From NCBI RefSeq assembly GCF_004912155.1, contig NZ_STGX01000001.1:63757-127756 (forward strand): a DNA stretch of 64,000 bases, read 5' to 3'. This DNA comes from Glycomyces paridis. GTDB taxonomy: Bacteria > Actinomycetota > Actinomycetes > Mycobacteriales > Micromonosporaceae. This document shows positions 55,250-63,960 of this stretch, one piece after another. The translations under genes and the position numbers were made by a program. The notes under the pieces were generated by a model that had not been told where the DNA came from, ran no database searches, and saw only the letters and a list, made by a program, of their open reading frames with translations. Each line of letters begins with the position of its first letter. Position 1 is the stretch's first letter.

Positions 55250-56935
55250 TCAGGCGGCGGCGGACGCGCCGGCGGGGCGGTAGACCTCGCGGGCGGCGTC
55301 GAGGAAGGGCTCGACGGCCCGTTCGGGCGCGAACCCGCCGAGGTAGTAGGTGCGGACCCGGTCGCGCCGCGCCGCGAGGGGGTCGTCCCCGAGCATGGCG
55401 TCGAGGGCCTCGCCGAGGTGCTCGGCGCGGGCGTCGATCCGGTAGGCGGCCTCGGCGAGCGGGAGGCGTTCGGCGAGGGCCTCGCCGAGGTCCTGCATGT
55501 CGGTGAGGGCGAAGGGCTTGCCGGAGTAGAGCCAGTCGGAGGCGGCGCCGGAGACGTCGGTGACGGCGTGGTCGGCGGCGTCGATGCACTCGGACAGGCT
55601 CATGCGCTCGGCGGTGGCCGCGCCCCAGCGGTGCGCGCGGCCGGTGGCCTCGGCGTCGGCGGCGAGGAGGCGTTCGAGCCCGGCGAGGCGGGCGGCGGCG
55701 CCGCGGTCGTGCCTGGTGAACGGGTGGGCGCGCAGCAGGACGGTGGCGCCGCGGTCGAGCAGGCCGCGCACGATCGGCTCGCCGATGCGCAGCGAGGAGT
55801 AGTCGACTTCGGCGGAGGTGCCGGTCCAGGTCGGGGTGTAGAGGACGACGGGGGCGCCCTCGGCGTCCGGCCGGGGCCCGACGCGGGTGCCGTGGAGCTG
55901 GGGGCGCCCGACGATGCGGAACTTCGCGTCGGGGAGGTCGACGCCGTGCGCGCGGTAGCGGTCGATGCCGGCCTGCCCGGCGACGAAGATCCGGTCGTAC
56001 ATGGCCGAGACGGGGTTGCGGCTGGCGAGCTTGTCGGAGTCGCCGTGCATGAGCTGCACGTGCGTGAGCCGCCCGGTGCGCACGAGCTGGGCGTTCTCCA
56101 TGCTGTTGTTGACGTAGAAGACGCCCTGGACCGAGTCGGTGAGGAGGTTCTCGACGTCGGTGATGCGGGGGGCGACGACGATCGGCGCCTCGGTGCGGGA
56201 GGCGAGGTCGCCCAGGAGGTCCCGGTGGCGCAGCACGATCGCGTAGGGGTCGCCGAGCATGTCGAAGTACGGCAGCCACATGCGCAGGTGGAACGTGGAC
56301 TCGGGCGGCCCGGCGAGGTGGACGAGGAACTGCGGGCGCAGCCGCTCGACGGCGTCGAGGACGGCGCGGTCCCCGGCCCGGGAGGGCCCGCCGCGGCGGC
56401 GCGCGGCCCGCAGCGTCCCGGCGCCGATCGCGGCGGCGACGGCGAGCGAAACGGCGGCGGCGGTCCACGCGGCCCAGGCCGCGTCGAAGGCGGTGAGCGC
56501 GGCGGCGGCCAAGGCGAGCACCGCGGTGAGGGCCGAGACCGCGGCGGCGACGGGTCGGGGCGCGAACCACCGGTCGGCGCCCGCGCGCGCGACGGCGAGG
56601 TTGGCCGTCTCCAGGCGGGAGGCGCCGAACACCTTGGCGAGCAGGGGTTCTGCGGTGACGAGCGCGAGGAGCACGAGTCCCGCGAGGAGCAGCGGCGTGG
56701 GTCCGGCCGCAACGGTCGCCGCGACGACGAGCGCCGCGATCGCGAGCGCGCGGGGCGCGACGGCCGCGGCGAGGGGGTCGCCGCGGTGGGCGCGCCGGGC
56801 CTCGGCGAGGGCGAGGGCGGCGGCCGCGAGGGCGGCCCAGGCGAGTTCGGGGACCGCGGCGGCGACGGCGGCGAGGACGGCGAGGGCGCTCGCGGCGGCG
56901 AGGTTCCAGAGTCTGCGGAGCGAGTTGAGACGCAT
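55250..56935 (-). CDS. Membrane-anchored CDP-glycerol glycerophosphotransferase-like protein (HGDSDK type), copy B
   Basis: The 561-residue protein mirrors the one at 40463: an N-terminal Ala/Leu-rich membrane domain to about residue 190, then VQLMHGDSDK, LYTPTWTG, LRAHPFT and DVSGAASDWLY in the same order. QAGIDRYRAHGVD and FRIVGRPQLHG are nearly identical to copy A. It presumably transfers a phospho-polyol or related unit to the same or a sister polymer. ATG at 56935 has only a distant AGGA. It lies upstream of ppm on the same strand, 192 bases away, and is divergent from a GT-D protein gene. Confidence 0.78.
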   Translation of the reverse strand: MRLNSLRRLWNLAAASALAVLAAVAAAVPELAWAALAAAALALAEARRAHRGDPLAAAVAPRALAIAALVVAATVAAGPTPLLLAGLVLLALVTAEPLLAKVFGASRLETANLAVARAGADRWFAPRPVAAAVSALTAVLALAAAALTAFDAAWAAWTAAAVSLAVAAAIGAGTLRAARRRGGPSRAGDRAVLDAVERLRPQFLVHLAGPPESTFHLRMWLPYFDMLGDPYAIVLRHRDLLGDLASRTEAPIVVAPRITDVENLLTDSVQGVFYVNNSMENAQLVRTGRLTHVQLMHGDSDKLASRNPVSAMYDRIFVAGQAGIDRYRAHGVDLPDAKFRIVGRPQLHGTRVGPRPDAEGAPVVLYTPTWTGTSAEVDYSSLRIGEPIVRGLLDRGATVLLRAHPFTRHDRGAAARLAGLERLLAADAEATGRAHRWGAATAERMSLSECIDAADHAVTDVSGAASDWLYSGKPFALTDMQDLGEALAERLPLAEAAYRIDARAEHLGEALDAMLGDDPLAARRDRVRTYYLGGFAPERAVEPFLDAAREVYRPAGASAAA

Positions 56936-57245
56936 GGTGTTCGGGAGTCCTCATCAATCGGCGGGTCGCCATGTCGCATGACGGTTCACCGACCGTTCAT
57001 CCGGTAGCATCGTAACGGAGCGGCCGTCGCGATCGTCATTCGCGGCCTACGCCTTTCGCAGTGGATTCGGTTGCACGCTGTAGCGCATTGCACCTCCACT
57101 CCTTTCCGGATCATGGCCAATGGATGCGACGGTTATCCTTTCGGCTCGGCGATCCGTCCACATGCATAGTCGTTCATGCGTTGTCACAAGCCACAGGGCA
57201 GCAATCCACACGTCCGATCCGGACGCGAGTCACCTGGAGTTTCCC
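56936..57245. promoter_or_regulatory. Divergent intergenic region
   Basis: These 310 bases separate the divergent glycerophosphotransferase-like and GT-D genes and must contain both promoters. Base composition falls noticeably (about 56990-57200). I see no clear paired promoter boxes and no credible gene. Confidence 0.35.
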
Positions 57246-58175
57246 ATGGGAGTCCGAAGCTACCTCTCGAATCGTCTGCGCCAGGGGGGCGTGCAGACCA
57301 AGCTGCTGCGGGAGATCCGTCAGGAGCTGGTGAAGATGCAGGCCACGAACGCCGCGATGGCGACGCAGCTGAAGAAGGTGAACAAGCACCTCGAACGCAC
57401 CCGGCAGGTCGAGGAGGTCATTCGCTTCTCGCTTTCGGAGAAGGTCCTGCACGAGGTGACGCGCTTCTCGGAGGAAAGCGTTCTCGACTTCGAGACGACG
57501 CTCCGGCGGGTCGCGAAGGAGCGGCTGAGTTTCGCCCGCTTCGGCGACGGCGAACTGCGGATCATGCTCAATCCCGATTACAACCTCGGATTCCAGGCCG
57601 GTTCGGCGCCGCTGCGCCGGGATCTGCAAGCGGTCCTCACGTATCAGAACTACGACCAGGACCGGCTCCTCGTCGGATTCCCGTACCTGTTCCGCAGCCC
57701 CCATTGGCAGAAGGTGTGGAGCGACTCGTGGCCGCGGCTGCGCGAGATACTGCCGCGCGACGTGCAGTACGGCGTCGCCCACGTCTCGCGCCCGATCTTC
57801 TTCGGCCAGGTCGGCGCGCTCGGCGTCGATTTGTGGCGGGAGGTCTGGGACGGGCAGCGCGTGTGCGTGGTCACCGGGCGCGGCTCGCGCTTCACGATGG
57901 TCGACGAGCTGTTCGACAACGTCGCCTCGGTCGACTACCTGTACTCCGAGCCGAGGAACGCCTACGGCGACATCGGGCGGGTCCTGGAGGAGGCCGAGCG
58001 GCTCGACGACGCGGACCTGTTCCTCGTCTCGCTCGGCCCGGCCGGGACGATCCTCACCGCCGAGCTCTCGCGGATCGGCAAGTGGGCCATCGACATCGGC
58101 CACCTGTCGGCGAGCTACGAGCAGGCGTTCAAGGGCGCGGGCGAACCCGAGGACCGGCCCGTCAGCTCGGAATGA
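57246..58175 (+). CDS. Coiled-coil GT-D-type glycosyltransferase (DUF1792-like)
   Basis: The 309-residue protein has an N-terminal amphipathic coiled coil (residues about 18-60, e.g. LVKMQATNAAMATQLKKV). The globular domain carries SFARFGDGEL, matching the DxE sugar-nucleotide motif of the GT-D fold first described for a streptococcal serine-rich-repeat glycosyltransferase. The later LVSLGPAGTIL and WAIDIGHLSASYE also fit that family. It may add a sugar to a glycan; the coiled coil suggests oligomers or docking. ATG at 57246 is six bases from CTGGAG. Its last 14 bases overlap the convergent neighbour. Confidence 0.7.
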   Translation: MGVRSYLSNRLRQGGVQTKLLREIRQELVKMQATNAAMATQLKKVNKHLERTRQVEEVIRFSLSEKVLHEVTRFSEESVLDFETTLRRVAKERLSFARFGDGELRIMLNPDYNLGFQAGSAPLRRDLQAVLTYQNYDQDRLLVGFPYLFRSPHWQKVWSDSWPRLREILPRDVQYGVAHVSRPIFFGQVGALGVDLWREVWDGQRVCVVTGRGSRFTMVDELFDNVASVDYLYSEPRNAYGDIGRVLEEAERLDDADLFLVSLGPAGTILTAELSRIGKWAIDIGHLSASYEQAFKGAGEPEDRPVSSE

Positions 58176-58977
58176 CCCGGCGCACCGGCGCGGGGACGCG
58201 CACCGCGGCCGTGGCCGGGTGCGGCGCGACCTGGCCGAGCTTCTCGCGCGCGGCGCACAGGTCGGCGAGCCGCTCGTAGGCGGGCGCGCCGAGCAGTTCG
58301 GTGAGCTCGACGGCGTAGGAGAGGTACACCGGTTCGGCGGCGGTGTGCGCCAGGGGCGACCCGGTGCACCACCAGTCGAAGTCGTGGCCGCCGGGGCCCC
58401 AGGAGGCCCGGTCGAACTCGGTGATGAGTGTGACGGAGACCTCCGTGCCGTCGGCGCGGTGCTCGGTCTTGAAGTCGCGTTTGACCGGCAGCTGCCAGCA
58501 CACCTCGGGCTTGTACTCCATGGGGTGCACGCCGTCGCGCATCGCCTGCTGGTGCAGGGCGCAGCCGGAGCCGGTGGGGAAGCCCTCGCGGTTGTGGAAG
58601 ACGCAGGCGCCGTCGACCACCGCGGTCTTCTTGGCGGGCTCCTCCTCGCCCTCGTCGTTCTCGAGGGTGTCGTCGACGACGGTGTCCTTCCACTTCCGGT
58701 GGAGCTGCCACGTCTCGGGTGTGAGCTTCTTGACGATCTGCCTGGTGCGGCGAAGGTCGTCCTCGTCGGTGTAGAACGCGCCGTGGAGGCAGCAGCCGTC
58801 GGCGGGGCGGCCGAGGTCGATCCCGGGGCACCCGCCCTCGTCGGGGTGCTTCCCGAAGATGCAGCCCCAGCGGGAGAGCAGCCAGGTCAGGTCGGCGCGG
58901 ACCATCGTGTCCGCGTCCTCGGGGTCGAGGAACTCCACCCACTCGCGGTCGAAACCCGCGGCCACCTCGTCGGTCAT
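58162..58977 (-). CDS. Cys-rich cytosolic protein of unknown function
   Basis: The 271-residue protein has at least eight Cys and several His in clusters: CIFGKH, GCPGID, GCCLHGAF, ACVFHNREG and GCALHQQA, then EVCWQLP. Spacing suggests a metal site (zinc or iron), loosely like YkgJ/DUF3109 proteins, but I do not recognise the family firmly. No signal peptide or TM segment is seen. ATG at 58977 gives a natural start (TDEVAAGFDREWVEF). It is divergent from a TIM-barrel isomerase, 109 bases away, and is probably not part of polymer synthesis. Confidence 0.65.
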   Translation of the reverse strand: MTDEVAAGFDREWVEFLDPEDADTMVRADLTWLLSRWGCIFGKHPDEGGCPGIDLGRPADGCCLHGAFYTDEDDLRRTRQIVKKLTPETWQLHRKWKDTVVDDTLENDEGEEEPAKKTAVVDGACVFHNREGFPTGSGCALHQQAMRDGVHPMEYKPEVCWQLPVKRDFKTEHRADGTEVSVTLITEFDRASWGPGGHDFDWWCTGSPLAHTAAEPVYLSYAVELTELLGAPAYERLADLCAAREKLGQVAPHPATAAVRVPAPVRRVIPS

Positions 58978-59086
58978 CGGACAACCGTACCCGCAGCGGC
59001 GCCCCCGCCGGGGTGCGCGCCACACCGGCCGGGGGGCGGCGGCGAAGGCTGCGGGCCGCCGGGGCGCACGGCGTACCCTGGTCCGT

Positions 59087-59875
59087 GTGACCCAGTCCGT
59101 CCCGGTTCTGCTGTCGACCACCTCCGTCTACCCGGAGCCCACCGCGGTGGGCTTCGAGCTCGCCGCCGAGCTCGGCTACGACGGGGTCGAGCTCATGGTC
59201 TTCACCGACCGCGTCTCCCAGGACCCGTCGGCCGCCGCGAGCCTCGCCAAGCACTACGGCGTCAAGATCGGCGCCGTCCACGCCCCGTGCCTGCTGGTGA
59301 CCCAGCGGGTGTGGAGCGCCGACCCGTGGACGCGCCTGCGCCGCTCGGTGCAGGCCGCCGAGTACCTCGACTCGCCGACGGTGGTGATCCACCCGCCGTT
59401 CTCCTGGCAGCGCGACTACGCCGCGAAGTTCTCCACGGTGCTCGACGGCCTGCGGGCCCGCTACCCGTCGGTGACGATCGCGGTGGAGAACATGTTCCCG
59501 CTCAAGGTCGGCAGACGGAACCTCGTGCCCTACCGGCCGCACTGGGACCCGACCCGCCACGGGTACGAGTCGTACACGCTGGACCTGTCGCACTGCGCGG
59601 CGTCGGGGGCGGACGCGCTGGCGATGGCCGAGCGCATGGGCAAGGGCCTGCGGCACATCCACCTGTGCGACGGCACCGCGCCGGGCGCCGACCAGCACCT
59701 GGTCCCCGGGCGCGGCACGCAGCCGTGCGCGGAGCTGCTGGGGAACCTGGCCGCGGCGGACTGGGACGGCTCGATCACCCTCGAGGTGTCGACGCGCAAG
59801 AGCGGCAACCGGACGCGCCGGGCCGAGGACCTGTTCGAGTCGCTCAAGTTCGCCCGCGACGCGTTCCCCGCCTGA
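59087..59875 (+). CDS. Sugar phosphate isomerase/epimerase-like TIM-barrel protein
   Basis: The 262-residue protein fits the xylose-isomerase-like (AP endonuclease 2) fold. It has ELAAELGYDGVELMVF early, the metal Glu in IAVENMFPLK near residue 135, DLSHCAASG, HIHLCDG and a final SITLEVSTR Glu. Such proteins isomerise sugars or cleave related substrates. GTG at 59087 is the first in-frame start before the first strand. It is separated from the aminotransferase downstream by 171 bases. Substrate is unknown. Confidence 0.8.
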   Translation: MTQSVPVLLSTTSVYPEPTAVGFELAAELGYDGVELMVFTDRVSQDPSAAASLAKHYGVKIGAVHAPCLLVTQRVWSADPWTRLRRSVQAAEYLDSPTVVIHPPFSWQRDYAAKFSTVLDGLRARYPSVTIAVENMFPLKVGRRNLVPYRPHWDPTRHGYESYTLDLSHCAASGADALAMAERMGKGLRHIHLCDGTAPGADQHLVPGRGTQPCAELLGNLAAADWDGSITLEVSTRKSGNRTRRAEDLFESLKFARDAFPA

Positions 59876-60046
59876 CCTGTACCGCCGAACCGTATCCGTC
59901 CACAGAGGATGTGAACGTTCGTCGCGCCCGGAGGTCCCGGGCACGCACTCATCTCCTGGCGTTCGCGGGGTGTTCACTCGCGATTCCGGCGCCATTACCG
60001 ACTTATCGTTAGCGTGAGGTCCCGACTGACCAATTCGGGGAGACGC

Positions 60047-61153
60047 ATGCCAAACGATCAGCACGGCGAGGCACCGCCCGCCATTCCCGCGGCCAGGCCG
60101 CACCTCGGCGAGGAGGAGATCGCGGCGGCGGTCGCGGTGCTCCGCAGCGGGATGGTCGTGCAGGGGCCCGAGGTCGCGGCCTTCGAGGAGGAGTTCACGA
60201 AGGTCTCCGGGACCGCGCACTGCGTGGCCGTGAACTCGGGGACCTCGGCGCTCCAGCTCGCGCTCATGGCGATGGGGATCGGCCCCGGGGACGAGGTCAT
60301 CGTGCCCTCGTTCTCCTTCGCCGCCACCGCGAACGCCGTGCGCCTGGTCGGGGCCGAACCGGTCTTCGCCGACATCGAGCCCGACTCCTTCTGCCTCGAC
60401 CCCGACGCCGCCTCCGCCCTCGTCGGGCCCCGCACCGCCGCGGTCATGCCCGTCCACCTCTACGGCCACCCGGCCGACATGGACCGGCTCGGCGCCCTCG
60501 CCGAACGCCACTCGCTGGCGGTCCTGGAGGACGCCTGCCAGGCACACGGCGCGCAGCTCGCCGGGCGGCCCGTCGGCTCCTTCGGCGCCGCGGGCGCCTT
60601 CAGCTTCTACCCCACCAAGAACATGCACGCCCTCGAAGGCGGCATGGTCACCACCGACGACCCGCAGCTGGCCCGCACCCTGCGCCTCCTGCGCAACCAG
60701 GGCATGGAGCAGCGGTACGCGAACGAGATCGTCGGCGCGAACATGCGCCTGACCGACGTCGCCGCCGCGATCGGCCGCGTCCAGCTCGGGCGCCTCGACG
60801 AGTGGACCGAGGCGCGCCGCGCCAACGCCGCCCGCCTCGACGCCGGCATCGACGCCGCCTCCGTGGTCGTCCCGCCGGTCGCCCCCGACGCCCGGCACGT
60901 CTACCACCAGTACACGGTCCGCGCCGAGGGCCGCGAGCGCGCGATCGAACACCTCCGCGAGGCCGGGGTGGGCGCCGCCGTCTACTACCCGACGCCGATC
61001 CACCGCCTTGCCCCGTACGCCCACCTGGGCGCCGACCTCCCCGAGACCGACCGCGCCGCCGGCGAGGTCCTCTCGCTGCCGGTCCACCCGTCGCTCACCT
61101 CGGGGGACCTCGACCGCATCGTCGATGCCGTGAACACCTTGGAGCGGAAGTGA
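60047..61153 (+). CDS. DegT/DnrJ/EryC1 sugar aminotransferase (WbpE/WlbC-like)
   Basis: The 368-residue PLP enzyme has the VNSGTSALQLAL phosphate site, PSFSFAATANAV, the DACQAHGA segment, and the Schiff-base Lys in FYPTKNMHALEGG. It transfers an amino group to a keto-sugar nucleotide. ATG at 60047 follows GGGGAGAC; an upstream ATG at 60014 lacks a site. The next gene, a Gfo/Idh oxidoreductase, overlaps by GTGA and would supply a 3-keto sugar, as WbpB does for WbpE in making UDP-2,3-diamino-uronic acids. That pathway role is inferred from gene order. Confidence 0.87.
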   Translation: MPNDQHGEAPPAIPAARPHLGEEEIAAAVAVLRSGMVVQGPEVAAFEEEFTKVSGTAHCVAVNSGTSALQLALMAMGIGPGDEVIVPSFSFAATANAVRLVGAEPVFADIEPDSFCLDPDAASALVGPRTAAVMPVHLYGHPADMDRLGALAERHSLAVLEDACQAHGAQLAGRPVGSFGAAGAFSFYPTKNMHALEGGMVTTDDPQLARTLRLLRNQGMEQRYANEIVGANMRLTDVAAAIGRVQLGRLDEWTEARRANAARLDAGIDAASVVVPPVAPDARHVYHQYTVRAEGRERAIEHLREAGVGAAVYYPTPIHRLAPYAHLGADLPETDRAAGEVLSLPVHPSLTSGDLDRIVDAVNTLERK

Positions 61154-62160
61154 CCCAGACCGCGCTGCGCGCTGGACTCGTCGGACTGGGCGCCATGGGG
61201 CGCAACCACGCCCGGGTCCTCCACGCCCTCGACGGCGTCGAGCTCGTCGCCGTCGCCGACCCGCTGGCCGACGCCGCCTCCATCCCCGCCGGGGTCCGCC
61301 TCGTCGAGACCGCCGAGCAGCTCGTGGCCCTCGGCGTCGACTACGTCGTCGTCGCCTGCCCGACCGCCTACCACGAACCGGTGGGCCTGCTCCTGGCCGA
61401 GGCGGGCGTCCACGTGCTCATCGAGAAGCCGCTCGCGCACACCGCCGAGGCCGCCGCGCGGCTCGCCGAGGCCTTCGCCTCGCGCGGCCTCGTCGCCGGG
61501 GTCGGGCACATCGAGCGGTTCAACCCGGCCGTCGCCTCCATGCGCCAGCGCCTCGAAGCGGGGGAGCTCGGCGAGATCCTCCAGGTCGTCACCCGCCGCC
61601 AAGGGCCCTTCCCCGGCCGCATCGCCGACGTCGGCGTCGTCAAGGACCTCGCCACGCACGACATCGACCTCACCTCGTGGGTGACGGGCCAGTCGTACCG
61701 GTCGGTGAGCGCCGAGACGGTCTCGCGTTCGGGCCGCGAGCACGAGGACATGCTCGCCGCCGTCGGGCACCTCGACGGCGGCGCGATCGCCAGCCACTCG
61801 GTGAACTGGCTGAGCCCCTTCAAGGAGCGCACCACGATCGTCACCGGCGACCGCGGCTGCTTCGTCGCCGACACGCTCACCGCCGACCTCACGTTCTACG
61901 CCAACGGCGTCGAGGACACCGAGTGGGAGGCGATCTCGAACTTCCGCGGCGTGTCCGAAGGGGACATGATCCGGTATGCGCTGCGCAAGCGGGAGCCGCT
62001 GCGCGTGGAGCACGAGCACTTCAGGGACGCGGTCCTGGGCCGGGGCGGCGAGATCGTGGACCTGCGCCAGGGCGCGGCCACCGTCGCCGTCTCGGAGATG
62101 ATGCTGCGCTCGGCGCGCACCGGCGAGACCATGGTCCTCGACCGCACGCCCGTGCACTGA
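61150..62160 (+). CDS. Gfo/Idh/MocA-family sugar nucleotide oxidoreductase (WbpB/WlbA-like)
   Basis: The 336-residue protein has an N-terminal NAD-binding fold (AGLVGLGAMGRNHARVL) and the EKPL motif with catalytic Lys (HVLIEKPLAH), then a C-terminal beta-sheet domain with DLATHDIDLTSW, including the active His. Relatives WbpB/WlbA oxidise C3 of UDP-GlcNAc-uronate. GTG at 61150 overlaps the aminotransferase stop. With the aminotransferase and the downstream UDP-sugar dehydrogenase it forms a three-gene cassette; an acetyltransferase (WbpD) is not adjacent. Confidence 0.87.
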   Translation: MTQTALRAGLVGLGAMGRNHARVLHALDGVELVAVADPLADAASIPAGVRLVETAEQLVALGVDYVVVACPTAYHEPVGLLLAEAGVHVLIEKPLAHTAEAAARLAEAFASRGLVAGVGHIERFNPAVASMRQRLEAGELGEILQVVTRRQGPFPGRIADVGVVKDLATHDIDLTSWVTGQSYRSVSAETVSRSGREHEDMLAAVGHLDGGAIASHSVNWLSPFKERTTIVTGDRGCFVADTLTADLTFYANGVEDTEWEAISNFRGVSEGDMIRYALRKREPLRVEHEHFRDAVLGRGGEIVDLRQGAATVAVSEMMLRSARTGETMVLDRTPVH

Positions 62161-62222
62161 GGCCGCGAAGACCTCCGGCGCCCGCGCCGGTCGACTCCGA
62201 TTGCAGGAATAGAAGGTTGGCA

Positions 62223-63506
62223 ATGAACATCTGTGTGGTCGCGCTGGGCAAGATCGGGCTGCCGCTGGCGGTGCAGTTCGCCGCCAAGGGGCACCGCGTC
62301 ACCGGCGCCGACGTGGACCCCCGGGTGGTCGCCGCCGTCAACGACGGCGTCGAGCCGTTCCCCGGCGAGCACCGCCTCGCCGAGCTGCTCAAGGAGGCCG
62401 TCGCCGCCGGGAACCTCACGGCCACCGCCGACACCGCCGCGGCGGTCGCCGAGGCCGAGGCCGTCGTCATCGTCGTCCCGCTGTTCGTCGACGCCGAAGG
62501 CGTGCCGGACTTCGGGTGGATGGACGCGGCCACCGAGGCGGTCGCGAAGGGCCTGCGGCCCGGCACGCTCGTGTCCTACGAGACGACGCTGCCGGTGGGC
62601 ACCACGCGCGAGCGCTGGGCGCCGATGCTGGAGGCCGGCTCGGGCCTGACCGCGGGCGAGGACTTCCACCTCGTCTTCAGCCCCGAGCGGGTCCTCACCG
62701 GCCGCGTCTTCGCCGACCTGCGCCGCTACCCCAAGCTCGTGGGCGGGATCGACGCGGCCTCGGCGGCGGCGGGCGTCGCCTTCTACGAGGCCGTGCTCGA
62801 CTTCGACGAGCGGGCGGACCTGCCGCGCCCCAACGGCGTGTGGGACCTCGGCTCCGCGGAGGCCTCGGAGATGGCCAAGCTCGCCGAGACGACCTACCGG
62901 GACGTCAACATCGGCCTGGCGAACCAGTTCGCGCGCTTCGCCGACAGGCGCGGCCTCGACGTCATGGCCGTCATCGAGGCCTGCAACTCCCAGCCGTTCA
63001 GCCACATCCACCGCCCCGGCATCGCCGTCGGCGGCCACTGCATCCCGATCTACCCGCAGATGTACCTGTGGAACGACCCCGACGCGACGGTGGTCCGCTC
63101 GGCGCGGGCGGCGAACGCGGCCATGCCGTCCTACGCCGCGGACGTGCTCGCCGGCGCCTACGGCGACCTCGCCGGCGCCGTGGTGCTGGTGCTCGGCGCG
63201 GCCTACCGCGGCGGCGTCAAGGAGACCGCGTTCTCCGGGGTGTTCCCGCTCGTGGAGGCGCTCAAGGCGAAAGGGGCCGTGCCTTACGTGAGCGACCCGA
63301 TGTACACCGACGCGGAACTGGAGGCCGAGGGCCTGACGCCGCACCGCGGGGAGACCGTGACGGCCGCAGTGGTGCAGGCCGACCACGAGGAGTACCGGAC
63401 GCTGTCGGCCACGGACCTGCCGCAGGCGCGGGTGCTCCTGGACGGGCGGCGCGTGACCGACCCGGCCGCGTGGAAGGGCCGCCGCCACATCGTGCTCGGC
63501 GCCTAG
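62223..63506 (+). CDS. Nucleotide-sugar 6-dehydrogenase (UDP-HexNAc type)
   Basis: The 427-residue protein has NICVVALGKIGLPLAVQFA at the N-terminus, catalytic Cys in GIAVGGHCIPIYPQM, and a C-terminal UDP-binding half starting VLVLGAAYRGGVKE. The C-terminal AYRGGVKE replaces the more usual TYKPDxxD, a divergence shared by some UDP-ManNAc/GlcNAc dehydrogenases. It should give the 6-uronic acid used by the two upstream enzymes. ATG at 62223 is seven bases from AGAAGG. It is the last gene before a repeat-rich gap. Confidence 0.85.
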   Translation: MNICVVALGKIGLPLAVQFAAKGHRVTGADVDPRVVAAVNDGVEPFPGEHRLAELLKEAVAAGNLTATADTAAAVAEAEAVVIVVPLFVDAEGVPDFGWMDAATEAVAKGLRPGTLVSYETTLPVGTTRERWAPMLEAGSGLTAGEDFHLVFSPERVLTGRVFADLRRYPKLVGGIDAASAAAGVAFYEAVLDFDERADLPRPNGVWDLGSAEASEMAKLAETTYRDVNIGLANQFARFADRRGLDVMAVIEACNSQPFSHIHRPGIAVGGHCIPIYPQMYLWNDPDATVVRSARAANAAMPSYAADVLAGAYGDLAGAVVLVLGAAYRGGVKETAFSGVFPLVEALKAKGAVPYVSDPMYTDAELEAEGLTPHRGETVTAAVVQADHEEYRTLSATDLPQARVLLDGRRVTDPAAWKGRRHIVLGA

Positions 63507-63596
63507 TCTTCCCAGGTCGGCGGTCGCAGACGGGCCAGGGCTGTAGTGCGCCTCCGTTCCGGTCGCTGTGTCAGAGGGCGGTCGTGCGAGCAAGGA

Positions 63597-63624
63597 CTCG
63601 CCGCTCGCCGCTCGCCGCTCGCCG
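63597..63624. repeat. Four tandem copies of CTCGCCG
   Basis: The 7-base unit CTCGCCG is repeated four times without change (63597-63624), followed by CGAGCG, which can fold back on the last unit. It is a short microsatellite. Confidence 0.9.
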
Positions 63625-63745
63625 CGAGCGCGTGTCGCATGTGGGGTGTGCGCCCATTGCAGCATTCGAGGCGGAGTCGGGCTTCGCAGGCGGTGGCAAG
63701 AGGGTAGGAGCTGTCCCGGCAATGCGGTCGGGCAGTAGGCCTCGT

Positions 63746-63927
63746 GATGCTCGCGGTCAAGGATCGGCGGCGACAAGGGGTGGGGATTGGTCTCGCCCGG
63801 ATTGTCGGCTCGGGGTCGGCGATGCTTGCGGTTAAAGACCGGCGGCGACAAAGGGTGGGAGTTGGTGGCGCCCGGATTGTCGGCTCGAGGTTCGGCGATG
63901 CTCGCGGTCAGGGATTGCGGCGACGGT
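63746..63927. repeat. 75/76-bp imperfect tandem repeat
   Basis: Units start with GATGCTCGCGGTCA-like sequence at 63746, 63821 and 63897, spaced 75 and 76 bases apart; the third is partial. Shared blocks include CGGCGGCGACAA and CGCCCGGATTGTCGGCTCG. No coding frame is conserved across the units. Confidence 0.85.
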
Positions 63928-63960
63928 CGGGTGCGGTGAGGGTCGTGTTGGATCATTCGC

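Noticed and set aside
63746..63927. 75/76-bp repeats as coding repeats of a surface protein
   Set aside because: Unit lengths of 75 and 76 bases break the reading frame, and neither strand gives a sensible protein with a start and ribosome binding site.
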